From Pirellulales bacterium (GTDB lineage Bacteria; Planctomycetota; Planctomycetia; Pirellulales; JACPPG01), in contig DASXEJ010000227.1 in NCBI GenBank assembly GCA_036490175.1, positions 1 to 64,000 on the forward strand: a stretch of DNA of 64,000 nucleotides, read 5' to 3'. The notes below the pieces were generated by a model. It worked only from the letters and a program-made list of their open reading frames with translations, ran no database searches and was not told the origin of the DNA. Made by a program: the position numbers and the translations under genes. This document shows positions 18,100-27,160 of the stretch, in pieces. Position 1 is the first letter of the stretch, and each line of letters begins with the position of its first letter.

Positions 18100-19370
18100 G
18101 GTGCGACCTCGCTTTCCATCTCGGCCAGTTCTTGCACCAACGCGCGCAAAAAAGGTTCGACGTCGGTCACGATTCCCACCGTTTGAAACGAACCGCGATC
18201 GTTGAGCTTGATCACGGTCGACGGATTGATGTCCGCGCACACGACCTTTACCCAGGCGGGTAGCAAATTCCCCACCGCGATCGAATGCAACGTCGTGGCG
18301 ACCATCAGACAGAACGTCACGTCGCGACTCTTGGCGCGCATCTGCCGTTGTGCATCCAGGACGTCCGTAATCACCTCGGGCAGCGGGCCATCGTCGCGAA
18401 TGCTGCCGGCCAGCAGGAAATCAACGTGGTGCCGCACACATTCGTACATGATGCCCGAGGTCAGAAGGCCCGTCGCCACGGCTCGTTCGATGCCACCGGC
18501 GCGACGTATGCGATTGATCGCGCGCAGATGGTGTTCATGCCCAGCCTCGGCCGAAGCCCCGTGGCTCAGATGAACTCCCAGGCTGGTGCCGAACAGCGCC
18601 TGCTCGATATCGTGCGTGGCCAGCGCGTTGCCGGCGAACAGCACGTCGACATACCCCTCGCGAATCAACTGACAGACATGTTCACCGCTGCCGGTATGGA
18701 CGATGGCCGGTCCCCCCACCAGCAGCGTTCGTCCGCCGTCGGCGCGAGTACGACTCAGCTCGCGAGCAATCTCACGGATGGCGATGCCCTTGGGCTTCTC
18801 TGTCGAGACGCTGCTCCCCATGAATTCGAACATGTGGCGTTGTGCGGTGCGTTCCTGTGGGAAAACCCGCACGCCGGCATGGCCGACGATGATCAGGTCT
18901 CCCTTGCGGACGTCTACCATCGGCAGGCAGCGTGCCTGCTTGCGGTCGAGCGAAACAACGAGGCCGCAGTCCATCTCCTGATCGGCGACTTCGGTCCAGT
19001 GGCCGTCGAGACGTACTTCCGTGCGTTGATTCGTCGTGCTGTAAAATCCTTCGGGGAAGGCCGAGTCCATGTCGGCCGCTTCCAGGCGGCAATCTTGCCA
19101 CACCGTGGGAACGGCGCCGTGGTCGCTGATCTGTGCCAGGATGTCCGCCAAACGCACCGCGTCGCCGGCCTGCACTTCCACCAGCGCGTAACTAGGGTCG
19201 CTGCGGGCCTGACCAATCGCGATTTGCTTGATGCAGAATGTTCCGCCCAGGCTGGTGATTACGTCCAGCACCTTGGGCAGGATTAAGCTGTCGATGATGT
19301 GGCCGCGAATCTCGACTTCTTCGACGAACGCGGCAGTCCCCTGAGGGACTTCATTGATGGCGGTTTTCAT
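18096..19370 (-). CDS. Ornithine cyclodeaminase-like protein (LOR/SDH, TIGR00300 type)
   Basis: The 424-residue protein matches the LOR/SDH conserved-region family, which includes the C-terminal half of cyanobacterial AgrE and archaeal-type ornithine cyclodeaminases converting ornithine to proline and ammonia. Recognisable blocks are VEIRGHIIDSLILPKVLD, LVGGPAIVHTGSGEHV, VLFAGNALATHDIEQALFG and the C-terminal FQTVGIVTDVEPFLRAL. Some family members are thought to use a nickel-pincer nucleotide; that cannot be read here. It is the first gene of a two-gene operon with the arginine dihydrolase-like gene. The ATG at 19370 opens the conserved region. Confidence 0.85.
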   Translation of the reverse strand: MKTAINEVPQGTAAFVEEVEIRGHIIDSLILPKVLDVITSLGGTFCIKQIAIGQARSDPSYALVEVQAGDAVRLADILAQISDHGAVPTVWQDCRLEAADMDSAFPEGFYSTTNQRTEVRLDGHWTEVADQEMDCGLVVSLDRKQARCLPMVDVRKGDLIIVGHAGVRVFPQERTAQRHMFEFMGSSVSTEKPKGIAIREIARELSRTRADGGRTLLVGGPAIVHTGSGEHVCQLIREGYVDVLFAGNALATHDIEQALFGTSLGVHLSHGASAEAGHEHHLRAINRIRRAGGIERAVATGLLTSGIMYECVRHHVDFLLAGSIRDDGPLPEVITDVLDAQRQMRAKSRDVTFCLMVATTLHSIAVGNLLPAWVKVVCADINPSTVIKLNDRGSFQTVGIVTDVEPFLRALVQELAEMESEVAP

Positions 19371-19706
19371 ACCGGCCCCCAGCAAAGCGTAGGGTGACAA
19401 CCTGCGAATCGCCAGTCGGAACGACCCGGCCGATTTCGCGCGGGCTTGCGCGCAGAGAAGGGACTGACAGCACGCGCGAGACCCGTTAGGATCAATTCTA
19501 GGTTGGCCCGCAGATTTGGGCCATCAGACTCGTATTAATCGCGCCCACCGGAATCGGGCTGGGCGAGCATAACTCGAAGCCCTGCCGACACTTCACAACG
19601 GCAAGGGACGCCTCTATACTGCAGCTCAGGCAGCCTTTCAAGATCCCGGGTCCGACCCACTCTGGTGGACCCGTTGTCAACGATAACGTAACCAAGAGCA
19701 AGCGTT
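19371..19706. other. Divergent intergenic region with a hairpin in the plus-strand leader
   Basis: This 336-base gap should hold promoters for the minus-strand arginine pair and the plus-strand disordered protein. GGGTCC (19648-19653) and GGACCC (19667-19672) form a hairpin about 35 bases before the plus-strand start. No recognised riboswitch or gene was found. Confidence 0.45.
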
Positions 19707-21077
19707 ATGACTGACTCACCGGATACAAACCGCTGGGAAGAATTGGCGAAGGAGCTGGGCGCCGAGGTTAAACCGAGCACGCCACCGCCGAAGCCGGCGG
19801 CAGCCCCTCCCGCGGCAGCGCCCCCCCGACGCACGAGCGAGACACCGCGCACGGCGCAGCGGCCGACGGCCGATTGGTCGCACCTGGCGGCCGATCTAGG
19901 AGTGACCCCGGCGGCGGCCCCTCCGCGACGTCCGGAACGCACCGTCCCGCCGCGAGCCGTACCTCCCAGAGTCGAACAGGAACGAGTGGACCAGCAACGA
20001 GTGGACCAGCAACGAGTGGAATCGGCGCGCAGCGAAGCCTTGCCTGCCGAAGCAGCTCGCCCGGACGCGTCCCGATCCGAAGGGTCGCGATCAGAGCCAC
20101 CGCGATCAGAACCGTCGCGCTTGGAAACGACCCGCTCCGAATCACCGCGCACCGACGCACCCCGCCGCGAACCACCGCGACGCGACTCATCGCGGCACGA
20201 TCGTGGGCGAGGCGCTTCAGGGCGATCCAACCGACCGCCTGAGCGTCCGCACGCGCCGCCGGCGCAGCGGGGACCGGTTCCGCGCGCCGAGCATACGAGT
20301 CCGCCCGAGCGCGTTCGTACGTCGCCCGAGGACTTTGATGAAGAATTCGCCAGCGACGAAATCGAAGAATTGGTCGATTTCACCTCGACTGATGCACCGG
20401 GCGATATCGCCGAAACGGCGTCGGGCGAAGGGGAACGCAAGACAGGCCGTCGACGCCGTCGTCGCCGACGCGGCCGTGGCAAATCGGCAGACAGTTCCCC
20501 CAAGGCGCCTCGCGAGCCTGGCAACTGGGATGAAGATTCCGCACCACTATCAGACACGAATGAAGACATAGCCGACGATGAGTTTTCCGCCAGCTCGGAG
20601 ATAGAGCAACTGGAAGGCGCCGACGAGCCGGCAAGCTCTGGCGAGCGCGGTCCGTCGGAAGAACGTGGGCGTCCACGCCGCCGTCGCCGTCGTCGCGGTG
20701 GACGCCGCAACGGCGAGAACAAGGAACCGACCGCCGCGCGACGCGACGAGCCCAGATCGGACGAGGCCCGCTACGAGGATCGCCCGATCGCTGATAAAGA
20801 GATTGATGATGATTCCGACGACGATGATTTCGATCTGCCGTTGCACGGTATCCGTGAGCCCGACGATTCCACACTGGACGACCACGACCACGACCACGAC
20901 CACGACGATGATGACGATCACGATTTGAAGGCCAATCATCGCGGCATTCCCACTTGGGATGAGGCCATCGGTATGATTGTCGGCGCGAATCTCGAAGCCC
21001 GCGCGAAGAATCCCGGCGGACAATCCAGTTCGCGAGGCCGCCGTGGCAACGGCCGCGGACGTTCGCACGGACGATAG
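19707..21077 (+). CDS. Long disordered, charge-patterned protein with WxxLAxxLG motifs and RG tail
   Basis: The 456-residue product is mostly low complexity. It has two N-terminal W-x-x-L-A-x-x-L-G motifs (residues 10-18 and 57-65) separated by Pro/Ala-rich sequence. A VDQQR tandem repeat and SEP/SER-rich repeats follow. Two arginine blocks (near 255 and 330) alternate with acidic stretches, and a His-Asp repeat (four HD units) lies near 395. A conserved-looking segment IPTWDEAIGMIVGANLEARA sits near 414, followed by an Arg/Gly tail. Arg/Gly and Arg blocks suggest RNA binding, as in the tails of RNase E-type scaffolds; this is inference. No Shine-Dalgarno sequence is obvious. Confidence 0.8.
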   Translation: MTDSPDTNRWEELAKELGAEVKPSTPPPKPAAAPPAAAPPRRTSETPRTAQRPTADWSHLAADLGVTPAAAPPRRPERTVPPRAVPPRVEQERVDQQRVDQQRVESARSEALPAEAARPDASRSEGSRSEPPRSEPSRLETTRSESPRTDAPRREPPRRDSSRHDRGRGASGRSNRPPERPHAPPAQRGPVPRAEHTSPPERVRTSPEDFDEEFASDEIEELVDFTSTDAPGDIAETASGEGERKTGRRRRRRRRGRGKSADSSPKAPREPGNWDEDSAPLSDTNEDIADDEFSASSEIEQLEGADEPASSGERGPSEERGRPRRRRRRRGGRRNGENKEPTAARRDEPRSDEARYEDRPIADKEIDDDSDDDDFDLPLHGIREPDDSTLDDHDHDHDHDDDDDHDLKANHRGIPTWDEAIGMIVGANLEARAKNPGGQSSSRGRRGNGRGRSHGR

Positions 21078-21117
21078 CCGATGATGGTGGCCGTTGCCCT
21101 TACCAGGAGACCAGGCG

Positions 21118-22116
21118 GTGAAGATACGTTTGACCTTGGCGTGTGCTCTGCTGGCCTTGGTGGGTTGCGCCGCGGAAAAGCCGTCGGACGGCGCGAGCGC
21201 AAACGGTGCGAAGACCTACCGCATCGCCGTGATCCCCAAGGGGACGACGCATGAATTCTGGAAATCGGTTCATGCCGGCGCCGAGCAGGCTGCCAAAGAA
21301 TTCGGCAATGTGGAAGTAATTTGGAAAGGTCCGTTGCAGGAGAGCGATCGCGAGGGACAGATCTCGTTAGTGCAAGATTTCGTCACAAGCCGTGTCGACG
21401 GCATTTGCCTGGCGCCACTCGATTCGCAAGGCTTGATCGCGCCAGTGCGGGCGGCCAAGGCCGAGGGTATTCCCACGGTCGTCTTCGATAGCGCCCTGGC
21501 GGCCGACGAGGACGACATCGTCAGCTACGTCGCCACGGACAATTATCACTGTGGCGCGATGGCTGCGCAAGCGATGGCCAAAATGCTCGACGGCAAGGGG
21601 CGCGTGATCCTATTGCGTTACAGTCCCGGCAGCGAAAGCACCGAGCAGCGCGAGCAAGGATTCCTCGATACGCTGGCCAAAGAGTCGCCTGGCATCGAGA
21701 TCCTGTCCAGTAATCAACATTCGGGCACGTCGTTCGAGAATGCCTTCTCAGTCAGCCAGCAGCTGTTGCTCAAGTTCGATAAACAGGTTGACGGTGTCTT
21801 TACCGTGTGCGAACCGAACAGCACCGGCATGCTGAGGGCATTGTCCGAACGCGAGGAATTGGCAGGCAAGGTCAAGTTCATCGCTTTCGATCCCAATTCT
21901 CGACTGATTCAGGCCATGAGCGAGGGCACGGTACACGGTATCGTGCTGCAGGACCCCGTGAAAATGGGATACCTGGCCGTCAAGGCTATGGTCAATCATC
22001 TTACCGGCCAGCCGACGGAGAAACGCGTCGCGATCGAGGAATTCATCGCCACTCCGGCCAACATGAGCGAGCCTGAGATGGCCAAATTGCTGACGCCCGT
22101 CCAGTTCGAGGATTAA
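21118..22116 (+). CDS. Sugar-type ABC transporter substrate-binding lipoprotein, orphan
   Basis: The 332-residue protein has a lipoprotein signal (LALVGCAAE, lipidated Cys17) and a periplasmic binding protein type 1 (RbsB-like) fold. Typical segments are YRIAVIPKGTTHEFWKSVHAGAEQAA, VDGICLAPLDSQGLIAPV, GIPTVVFDSAL and VHGIVLQDPVKMGYLAVKAM. It would bind a sugar or similar ligand outside the cytoplasmic membrane. No matching permease or ATPase is nearby. The GTG at 21118 is preferred because AGGAG lies just upstream and the lipoprotein signal begins there. ispG follows after 100 bases in the same direction. Confidence 0.88.
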   Translation: MKIRLTLACALLALVGCAAEKPSDGASANGAKTYRIAVIPKGTTHEFWKSVHAGAEQAAKEFGNVEVIWKGPLQESDREGQISLVQDFVTSRVDGICLAPLDSQGLIAPVRAAKAEGIPTVVFDSALAADEDDIVSYVATDNYHCGAMAAQAMAKMLDGKGRVILLRYSPGSESTEQREQGFLDTLAKESPGIEILSSNQHSGTSFENAFSVSQQLLLKFDKQVDGVFTVCEPNSTGMLRALSEREELAGKVKFIAFDPNSRLIQAMSEGTVHGIVLQDPVKMGYLAVKAMVNHLTGQPTEKRVAIEEFIATPANMSEPEMAKLLTPVQFED

Positions 22117-22216
22117 TATCGGTCGCGGATCGCGGTTCTAGTAGCATCAGAGGGCAAAAATACCGTACCGGTGCCAACAGGCACGCGACGCGATTCAACG
22201 AGGGAGCGGATACCAA

Positions 22217-23371
22217 GTGGAAATGAAACGTAATCCGACACGTGCCGTGCGAATCGGCACCGTTACGATTGGTGCCGACCATCCGGTGGCCGTGCAAAGC
22301 ATGACCGCCACTCACACGCAGGACGTGGCCGCCACCGTGACCCAGGTCAACGCATTGTTGGATGCCGGCGCCGACGTGGTGCGAATCGCAGTCGATAGCA
22401 GCAAGGATGCCGAGGCGCTGGCCGAGATCCGCCAGCAGACCAAAGCTAATCTTTCTGTCGATTTGCAAGAGAATTATCGCCTGGCCACCCTCGTGGCCCC
22501 GCACGTCGATAAGGTTCGCTACAACCCGGGGCATCTGTATCACCACGAGCGAACCAAGCCTTGGCAAGATAAGGTGAAGTTCCTGGTCGACGTGGCGGTA
22601 GCGAACGATTGCGCCATGCGCGTGGGAGTGAATTGTGGCTCGGTCGACCCGGCTGTGGCCGACAAGTTTGCACCCGGCGACTCGCTGTCACCGATGCTGG
22701 CCAGCGCCCTGGAGCATTGCGAGTTATTGGACTCATTGGGCTTTACACGGTACTGCGTGTCGCTCAAGGATTCCGATCCGTCCAAAGTCGTGGAGGTGAA
22801 TCGCCGCTTCGCCGCCGCCCGGCCCGACGTCCCCTTGCACTTGGGCGTCACCGAGGCTGGCATGCCTCCGGATGGTGTGATCAAGACGCGGATCGCCTTC
22901 GAGCAACTCATTAGCCGTGGAGTAGGCGATACGATTCGCGTATCGCTCACGGTGCCCAACAATCGCAAGCCGGAAGAGATCGCCGCCGGCCGTGCGATCT
23001 TGGCCGACATCGCCGTCGGACGCGTACGCAGCGTGGTCGATTACGGTCTCGATACGCTTAACATCATCAGTTGCCCGAGCTGTTCGCGGGTCGAGAACGA
23101 GGCCTTCATCGATTTGGCTCAGCAAGTCAAAGAGATGACGACTTACGCCCGCGACTACGCCATCACCATCGCAGTGATGGGCTGCCGTGTGAATGGCCCC
23201 GGCGAGACCGATGATGCCGATCTAGGGCTGTGGTGCGGACCCAACGTGGTGAATCTCAAGCGCGGTGCCGCCGAGTTGGGGGCCTTCCCCTATGACGCCA
23301 TTCTGCCGAAGCTGAAGGCCGAACTCGACGCGCTGATCGCCGAGAAGTCCGCCGTAGGATCGCCAGGCTGA
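22217..23371 (+). CDS. ispG: (E)-4-hydroxy-3-methylbut-2-enyl-diphosphate synthase
   Basis: This 384-residue iron-sulfur enzyme catalyses the penultimate step of the MEP isoprenoid pathway. The start [20 protein letters not shown] and the [14 protein letters not shown] and VRYNPG blocks are typical. The [4Fe-4S] ligands are Cys286 and Cys289 ([12 protein letters not shown]) and Cys323 ([10 protein letters not shown]), with the fourth ligand Glu330 in the same motif. It is the short two-domain form without the plant-type insertion. GTG at 22217 fits the GGGAG upstream; an ATG two codons later is possible. It converges with the methyltransferase gene, leaving 14 bases. Confidence 0.96.
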   Translation: MEMKRNPTRAVRIGTVTIGADHPVAVQSMTATHTQDVAATVTQVNALLDAGADVVRIAVDSSKDAEALAEIRQQTKANLSVDLQENYRLATLVAPHVDKVRYNPGHLYHHERTKPWQDKVKFLVDVAVANDCAMRVGVNCGSVDPAVADKFAPGDSLSPMLASALEHCELLDSLGFTRYCVSLKDSDPSKVVEVNRRFAAARPDVPLHLGVTEAGMPPDGVIKTRIAFEQLISRGVGDTIRVSLTVPNNRKPEEIAAGRAILADIAVGRVRSVVDYGLDTLNIISCPSCSRVENEAFIDLAQQVKEMTTYARDYAITIAVMGCRVNGPGETDDADLGLWCGPNVVNLKRGAAELGAFPYDAILPKLKAELDALIAEKSAVGSPG

Positions 23372-23385
23372 GCGGATTGAGCAAT

Positions 23386-24207
23386 TCAGTCGCGGCGCAG
23401 GATCGTTTGGACAAGGTGCACTCGTCCCTCATGTAAATTCCTGGCCAGGTTGGCGGCCATTTCCAGAAATTCTGGTCCCATGACCACTGGCAGACCCAAT
23501 GGTGGTGATGTTTGCAGCCTGGTTTGCAGATCCGCAAACCAGGCCAGGCTGGCGGCGGTCTTGTCGGCCCATGAGACTTCGTGAAAGCCTGCCGCGCCAA
23601 GGACAGTTTTCATTGCGTCGTGCGTGAGCAGGAAACTCAGTTCCGGTCGGCGCGCCCAGGGAACCGGAAAGATCAACGAGCGGCCGTCACCGGCCACGAC
23701 GTCGTAGATTGCCAGTCGGCCTCCCGGCTTCAGGACGCGATGGATCTCGCCATACAGCCGCGATCGATCCGCGATGTTCATGGCGACATGTTGTGTCCAG
23801 GCGTCGTCGAAGTGCATGTCATGAAAGGGGAGAGCGAGAGCATCCGCTTGGCTGTAGTGAACAGTCTTCGTCATGCCGCAGCGCGCAGTAAGCATCGTGG
23901 CAATGTCGACGAAAGGCTGGCTGAGGTCGATCCCCGTCACCTGGCAACCGTACGTGGCAGCCAGAAAACGGGCCGGCCCACCCAGCCCGCAGCCGACGTC
24001 GAGAATTTCTGACCCCGTTTGGATGTGCAACGATTCGGCCAGTTCTCGCGAGGCTGTCAAACCGCGCACGTGAAATTGATCGAGCGGCACGAGATCGGAC
24101 CATTTCAGCGGTCCGCTTTCCAAGCCCGCATTCCGTAAGGCGTCGGTCACTCGCGCTTGCAGTGAGTTTGCGCCGTACTGTTCACGGACGATTTCCTGGC
24201 TTTCCAT
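23386..24207 (-). CDS. Class I SAM-dependent methyltransferase
   Basis: The 273-residue protein has the standard Rossmann methyltransferase motifs: ILDVGCGLGGPARFLA (motif I), VTGIDLSQPFV (acidic end of strand 2), ADALALPFHDMHFDDAWTQH and LKPGGRLAIYDVV. The arrangement resembles UbiE-like and sarcosine/dimethylglycine-type small-molecule methyltransferases, but the substrate is not identifiable. GAGGAG precedes the ATG by nine bases. No partner genes are adjacent. Confidence 0.88.
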   Translation of the reverse strand: MESQEIVREQYGANSLQARVTDALRNAGLESGPLKWSDLVPLDQFHVRGLTASRELAESLHIQTGSEILDVGCGLGGPARFLAATYGCQVTGIDLSQPFVDIATMLTARCGMTKTVHYSQADALALPFHDMHFDDAWTQHVAMNIADRSRLYGEIHRVLKPGGRLAIYDVVAGDGRSLIFPVPWARRPELSFLLTHDAMKTVLGAAGFHEVSWADKTAASLAWFADLQTRLQTSPPLGLPVVMGPEFLEMAANLARNLHEGRVHLVQTILRRD

Positions 24208-24403
24208 CAATAGTTACTCCTCGCTCCGCTCGTAAGGCAAAGCAATAGTGCGTCATTATATCAGGGCAATACAAGGGGCCTGATTCCACTGGTGAGAAAC
24301 GCATCAGCGTTTTGCAGAATCTCGGTAGCAACTGGTGCGACCCATCGAGCGACCATGGCCTGCGACCAATTCGCTTGCTTATTACAGGTGGGGCGGCAAA
24401 ATG

Positions 24404-26593
24404 CTACTTAGGCGCCTTGTCAGGCGGACGTAACCACGCAGGGCGCGGACCAGATACTTGACCGCAGGCACCGTCTTGCCGCTGATACTGCGCCCCGAGC
24501 GCCTCATCGAGTGCCGCTTGCGCCTTTGTGTAGTCGGGCTTTAGTTCCAATGCCTTGCGGAAGTAGCCGATCGCATCGTCGACGCTGCGGCTGCGGACTA
24601 ACACGCCCAAGTTGTACCAGGCTTCCGGATAGTTGCGTCGCAGGCGGGCTGCCTCGGCGTAGTGACGAGCCGCCAGCGCCGGATTGTTGCGTCGCGCCAG
24701 TAAAGTGCCCATTTCAAATTGGGCCTGTGCATCGGTAGGATCGAGTTCCAGACCCCGCTGAAAATGGAGGCGCGCTTCCTCATAATGCGCCTTGCGCACC
24801 AAAGCCGCGCCCAGGCCGAAATGTGCCGGCGCGAAATCAGGGTTGATGCGCAGCGCACGCTCATAGTCGAACTCGGCCTGTTGCCAATCGTCCCTGAGCG
24901 TGCGCAATCGTGCCAGGCTGCAAAGCGCCGCGACATTGTCAGGGTCTAGTTGCAACACTGCTTCGAATTGCTGTTGCGCCGCGTCGTACTCGTGGGCTTC
25001 TGTAAGCGCCAGACCGAGACTGCGTTGTGCGGTAAGGTTGCGCGGCTCGAGCAGGCAAGCCTTCCGGAAGTGCGCGATCGCCTCTTCCAGTTGGCCCGGC
25101 CGGAAACCGTCGCGTCCTCCCCAGCCGAGAAGAATGGCCCCCGCACCGTCCTGCAAAACCGAGTCGTCAGGATTCACGGCGAGCGCCGCGGCGTACAACG
25201 CAGACGCTTCCTCGTAATCCCCTCTGTCGTGCAGAAGGCTCCCCAGGTTTTGCCGGGCGACCCCGGCCGCAGGGTTCTCCGCGAGGATCTCTCGATAGAA
25301 TTGTTCCTCGTTCCGATAGTGGTACGTTCGCTGGTACGTGACGGAGCCAAGAGCCAACAAAATGAGCGCGGCGATGCGTGGCATCCAGCCCGCGCGTGCT
25401 GCCGAGACACGTTCGGCCGCGAGCGCAAACCCAGCCGCGGCTAGCGCGATCAGCGCCACGCTGGCATGGTATTGAAAATGATCGGCGACCTGTGAGAACT
25501 TCGCATAGAAAACGTTGAAGAATCCCAGCACGGGGACAAGTATCCCGGCAAAGATCAACACCGCGGCCAGAGGGCCGCGCCCCATTCTCGATTGCGCGCG
25601 CCACAGGACGGCGATCGCTCCCAGCGCGGCAATAGGAAAGAGACACTGCCACCACGTTCGGACATCGACGTCCCAGCGCGGATAGAAGAACGTCAGCGGT
25701 CGTGGCCACAGCAATTTTCCGGCATAAAACCACAATGCCCTGCCGGCAAGCAGCACCCGTTCGATAGGGTCGAGCGACCAGGCGGCCCCTTCAGCCCCCA
25801 CATGGTTCTTTTCAACCCATACCGTTAGCAGGCCCAGCAGAAATGCCACGCCGAAAAACGGCGAGAGTCTGCCCATATCGTGTCGGGTGATGCGCCCTCG
25901 CTTCCACCAATACAGAACCAAGAGCACCGCGGGCAGGGTCACAACAGCCGTCTTGCTGAATAGCGCCAATACAAACAGCCCCAGCGCCAACGCATACCAC
26001 CGCCAGCGTTTGCCGTCCGTATGCTCATCTTCATCGGAGGCATCGGGTGGGGAAAATCGCAGGTAGCTCAGCATCGCCCCCAGCGCCAAGGCCAGCGACA
26101 ATACATTCTTTCGCTCAGCGATCCAGGCGACCGACTCGACTTCGACAGGATGCAATGCGAACATCGCCGCACCCAGCCATGCGCCCGGCACTCGTAACGT
26201 GCGCAGCAACCGCCACAACAGCAGCACGCTGGCCGCGTGCAGGAGGATGTTCACGACGTGATAGCCCCGGGGATCGAGCCGCCACAGATGGTACTCGACC
26301 CAGAAGGTCGAATATGTCAAAGGGTAGAACTGTTGATTCGCCACAGCCGACGACCACATCTGTCGCAGGCCGTCGAGCGATCGCACGGTGAGGTTCTTGC
26401 GGATATTGTGGTCATCGTCAAAGACAAAGCCCGCCCGGATTGCCGGTGCGTATGCCAGCAGCACCATGACGACTAGCGCGGCAGCGGCGAGAATCGGCCT
26501 GCGATGCCAGGGCAAGGTTGAATCTCGCTGGCGCAATCGAGGGCTCGCTGCGCGAGCTTTCACGTTGGGCTCAGGTTTTTTGGATGCAGCCAT
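24404..26593 (-). CDS. TMTC-like membrane protein with C-terminal TPR repeats
   Basis: The 729-residue protein has an N-terminal membrane half (about residues 30-430, roughly ten hydrophobic segments). It begins with the GT-C-like motif GFVFDDDHNIRKNLTVRSLD and has HPVEVESVAWIAERKNVLS. The C-terminal half has about eight tetratricopeptide repeats (LGSLLHDRGDYEEASALYAA, LGAALVRKAHYEEARLHFQR). This architecture matches the TMTC/protein O-mannosyltransferase-like group common in planctomycetes; glycosyl transfer to a surface protein is inference. The ATG at 26593 was chosen by composition; an upstream ATG at 26689 is possible and neither has a good ribosome binding site. Confidence 0.8.
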   Translation of the reverse strand: MAASKKPEPNVKARAASPRLRQRDSTLPWHRRPILAAAALVVMVLLAYAPAIRAGFVFDDDHNIRKNLTVRSLDGLRQMWSSAVANQQFYPLTYSTFWVEYHLWRLDPRGYHVVNILLHAASVLLLWRLLRTLRVPGAWLGAAMFALHPVEVESVAWIAERKNVLSLALALGAMLSYLRFSPPDASDEDEHTDGKRWRWYALALGLFVLALFSKTAVVTLPAVLLVLYWWKRGRITRHDMGRLSPFFGVAFLLGLLTVWVEKNHVGAEGAAWSLDPIERVLLAGRALWFYAGKLLWPRPLTFFYPRWDVDVRTWWQCLFPIAALGAIAVLWRAQSRMGRGPLAAVLIFAGILVPVLGFFNVFYAKFSQVADHFQYHASVALIALAAAGFALAAERVSAARAGWMPRIAALILLALGSVTYQRTYHYRNEEQFYREILAENPAAGVARQNLGSLLHDRGDYEEASALYAAALAVNPDDSVLQDGAGAILLGWGGRDGFRPGQLEEAIAHFRKACLLEPRNLTAQRSLGLALTEAHEYDAAQQQFEAVLQLDPDNVAALCSLARLRTLRDDWQQAEFDYERALRINPDFAPAHFGLGAALVRKAHYEEARLHFQRGLELDPTDAQAQFEMGTLLARRNNPALAARHYAEAARLRRNYPEAWYNLGVLVRSRSVDDAIGYFRKALELKPDYTKAQAALDEALGAQYQRQDGACGQVSGPRPAWLRPPDKAPK

Positions 26594-27160
26594 CAGCGTA
26601 AGAGCGTTTCTTGGCCGCGCGATCGCCCCATAACCTGAACCAGGCAAGCCTGCGGTCGCTGCCGACAGCCGTACCTGCGGAGATGCCATGAAAGACGGTT
26701 CGGCCATCACGACTACGCCGAATCCGGCGAGTGTGCGACAAGATTACCATCCCGCGGGCGTCCCGCATACATTTCCCAATGCCCCAGAGAGGCATTTGCG
26801 GCCGGGTCAGAACCCCGACCAAATACGCATTCCATCATTCCTTTTTCTCATACGGCAGTGTCGAGTGTTCGCGCCGGTGCAAACGAAGTCCGACGCACGC
26901 GGACGCTCTGCCCGGCGTCTTTGACAAAAGTCAGCGGCGGGCAACGTGCGAGGGGGGCAACACGTTCGGATCTTGCGCTCTTGGGCCGATCATCGTTTCC
27001 CATTCCCCCTGAAGCACCTGGAACTCTCGTTTGCCGCCCCACGGTCTCGTTGCCAGAACCTTGCTAGCAACAAAGTCCTCTGACCTTCTGCGTTTTCCCT
27101 TGAATTGGTACTATCCTCCCCTCGCCGGTAGATGGAGCTGGAAAACAACAAGGGCCGACC
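26594..27160. other. Divergent intergenic region, no supported gene
   Basis: About 570 bases between divergently transcribed genes. It is AT-richer near 26810-26870 and 27070-27120, where promoters are likely. An AAGG lies shortly before the GTG start at 27161. No RNA gene or clear hairpin was seen. Confidence 0.4.

Noticed and set aside
19648-19672. GGGTCC/GGACCC hairpin as a terminator of the arginine operon
   Set aside because: It lies upstream of the operon, not at its end, and has no T tract; it is described only as a leader hairpin.
20878-20905. GACCAC hexamer repeat that might be a CRISPR-like or satellite array
   Set aside because: The repeat is short, in frame, and encodes a His-Asp run inside the disordered protein; there are no spacers.
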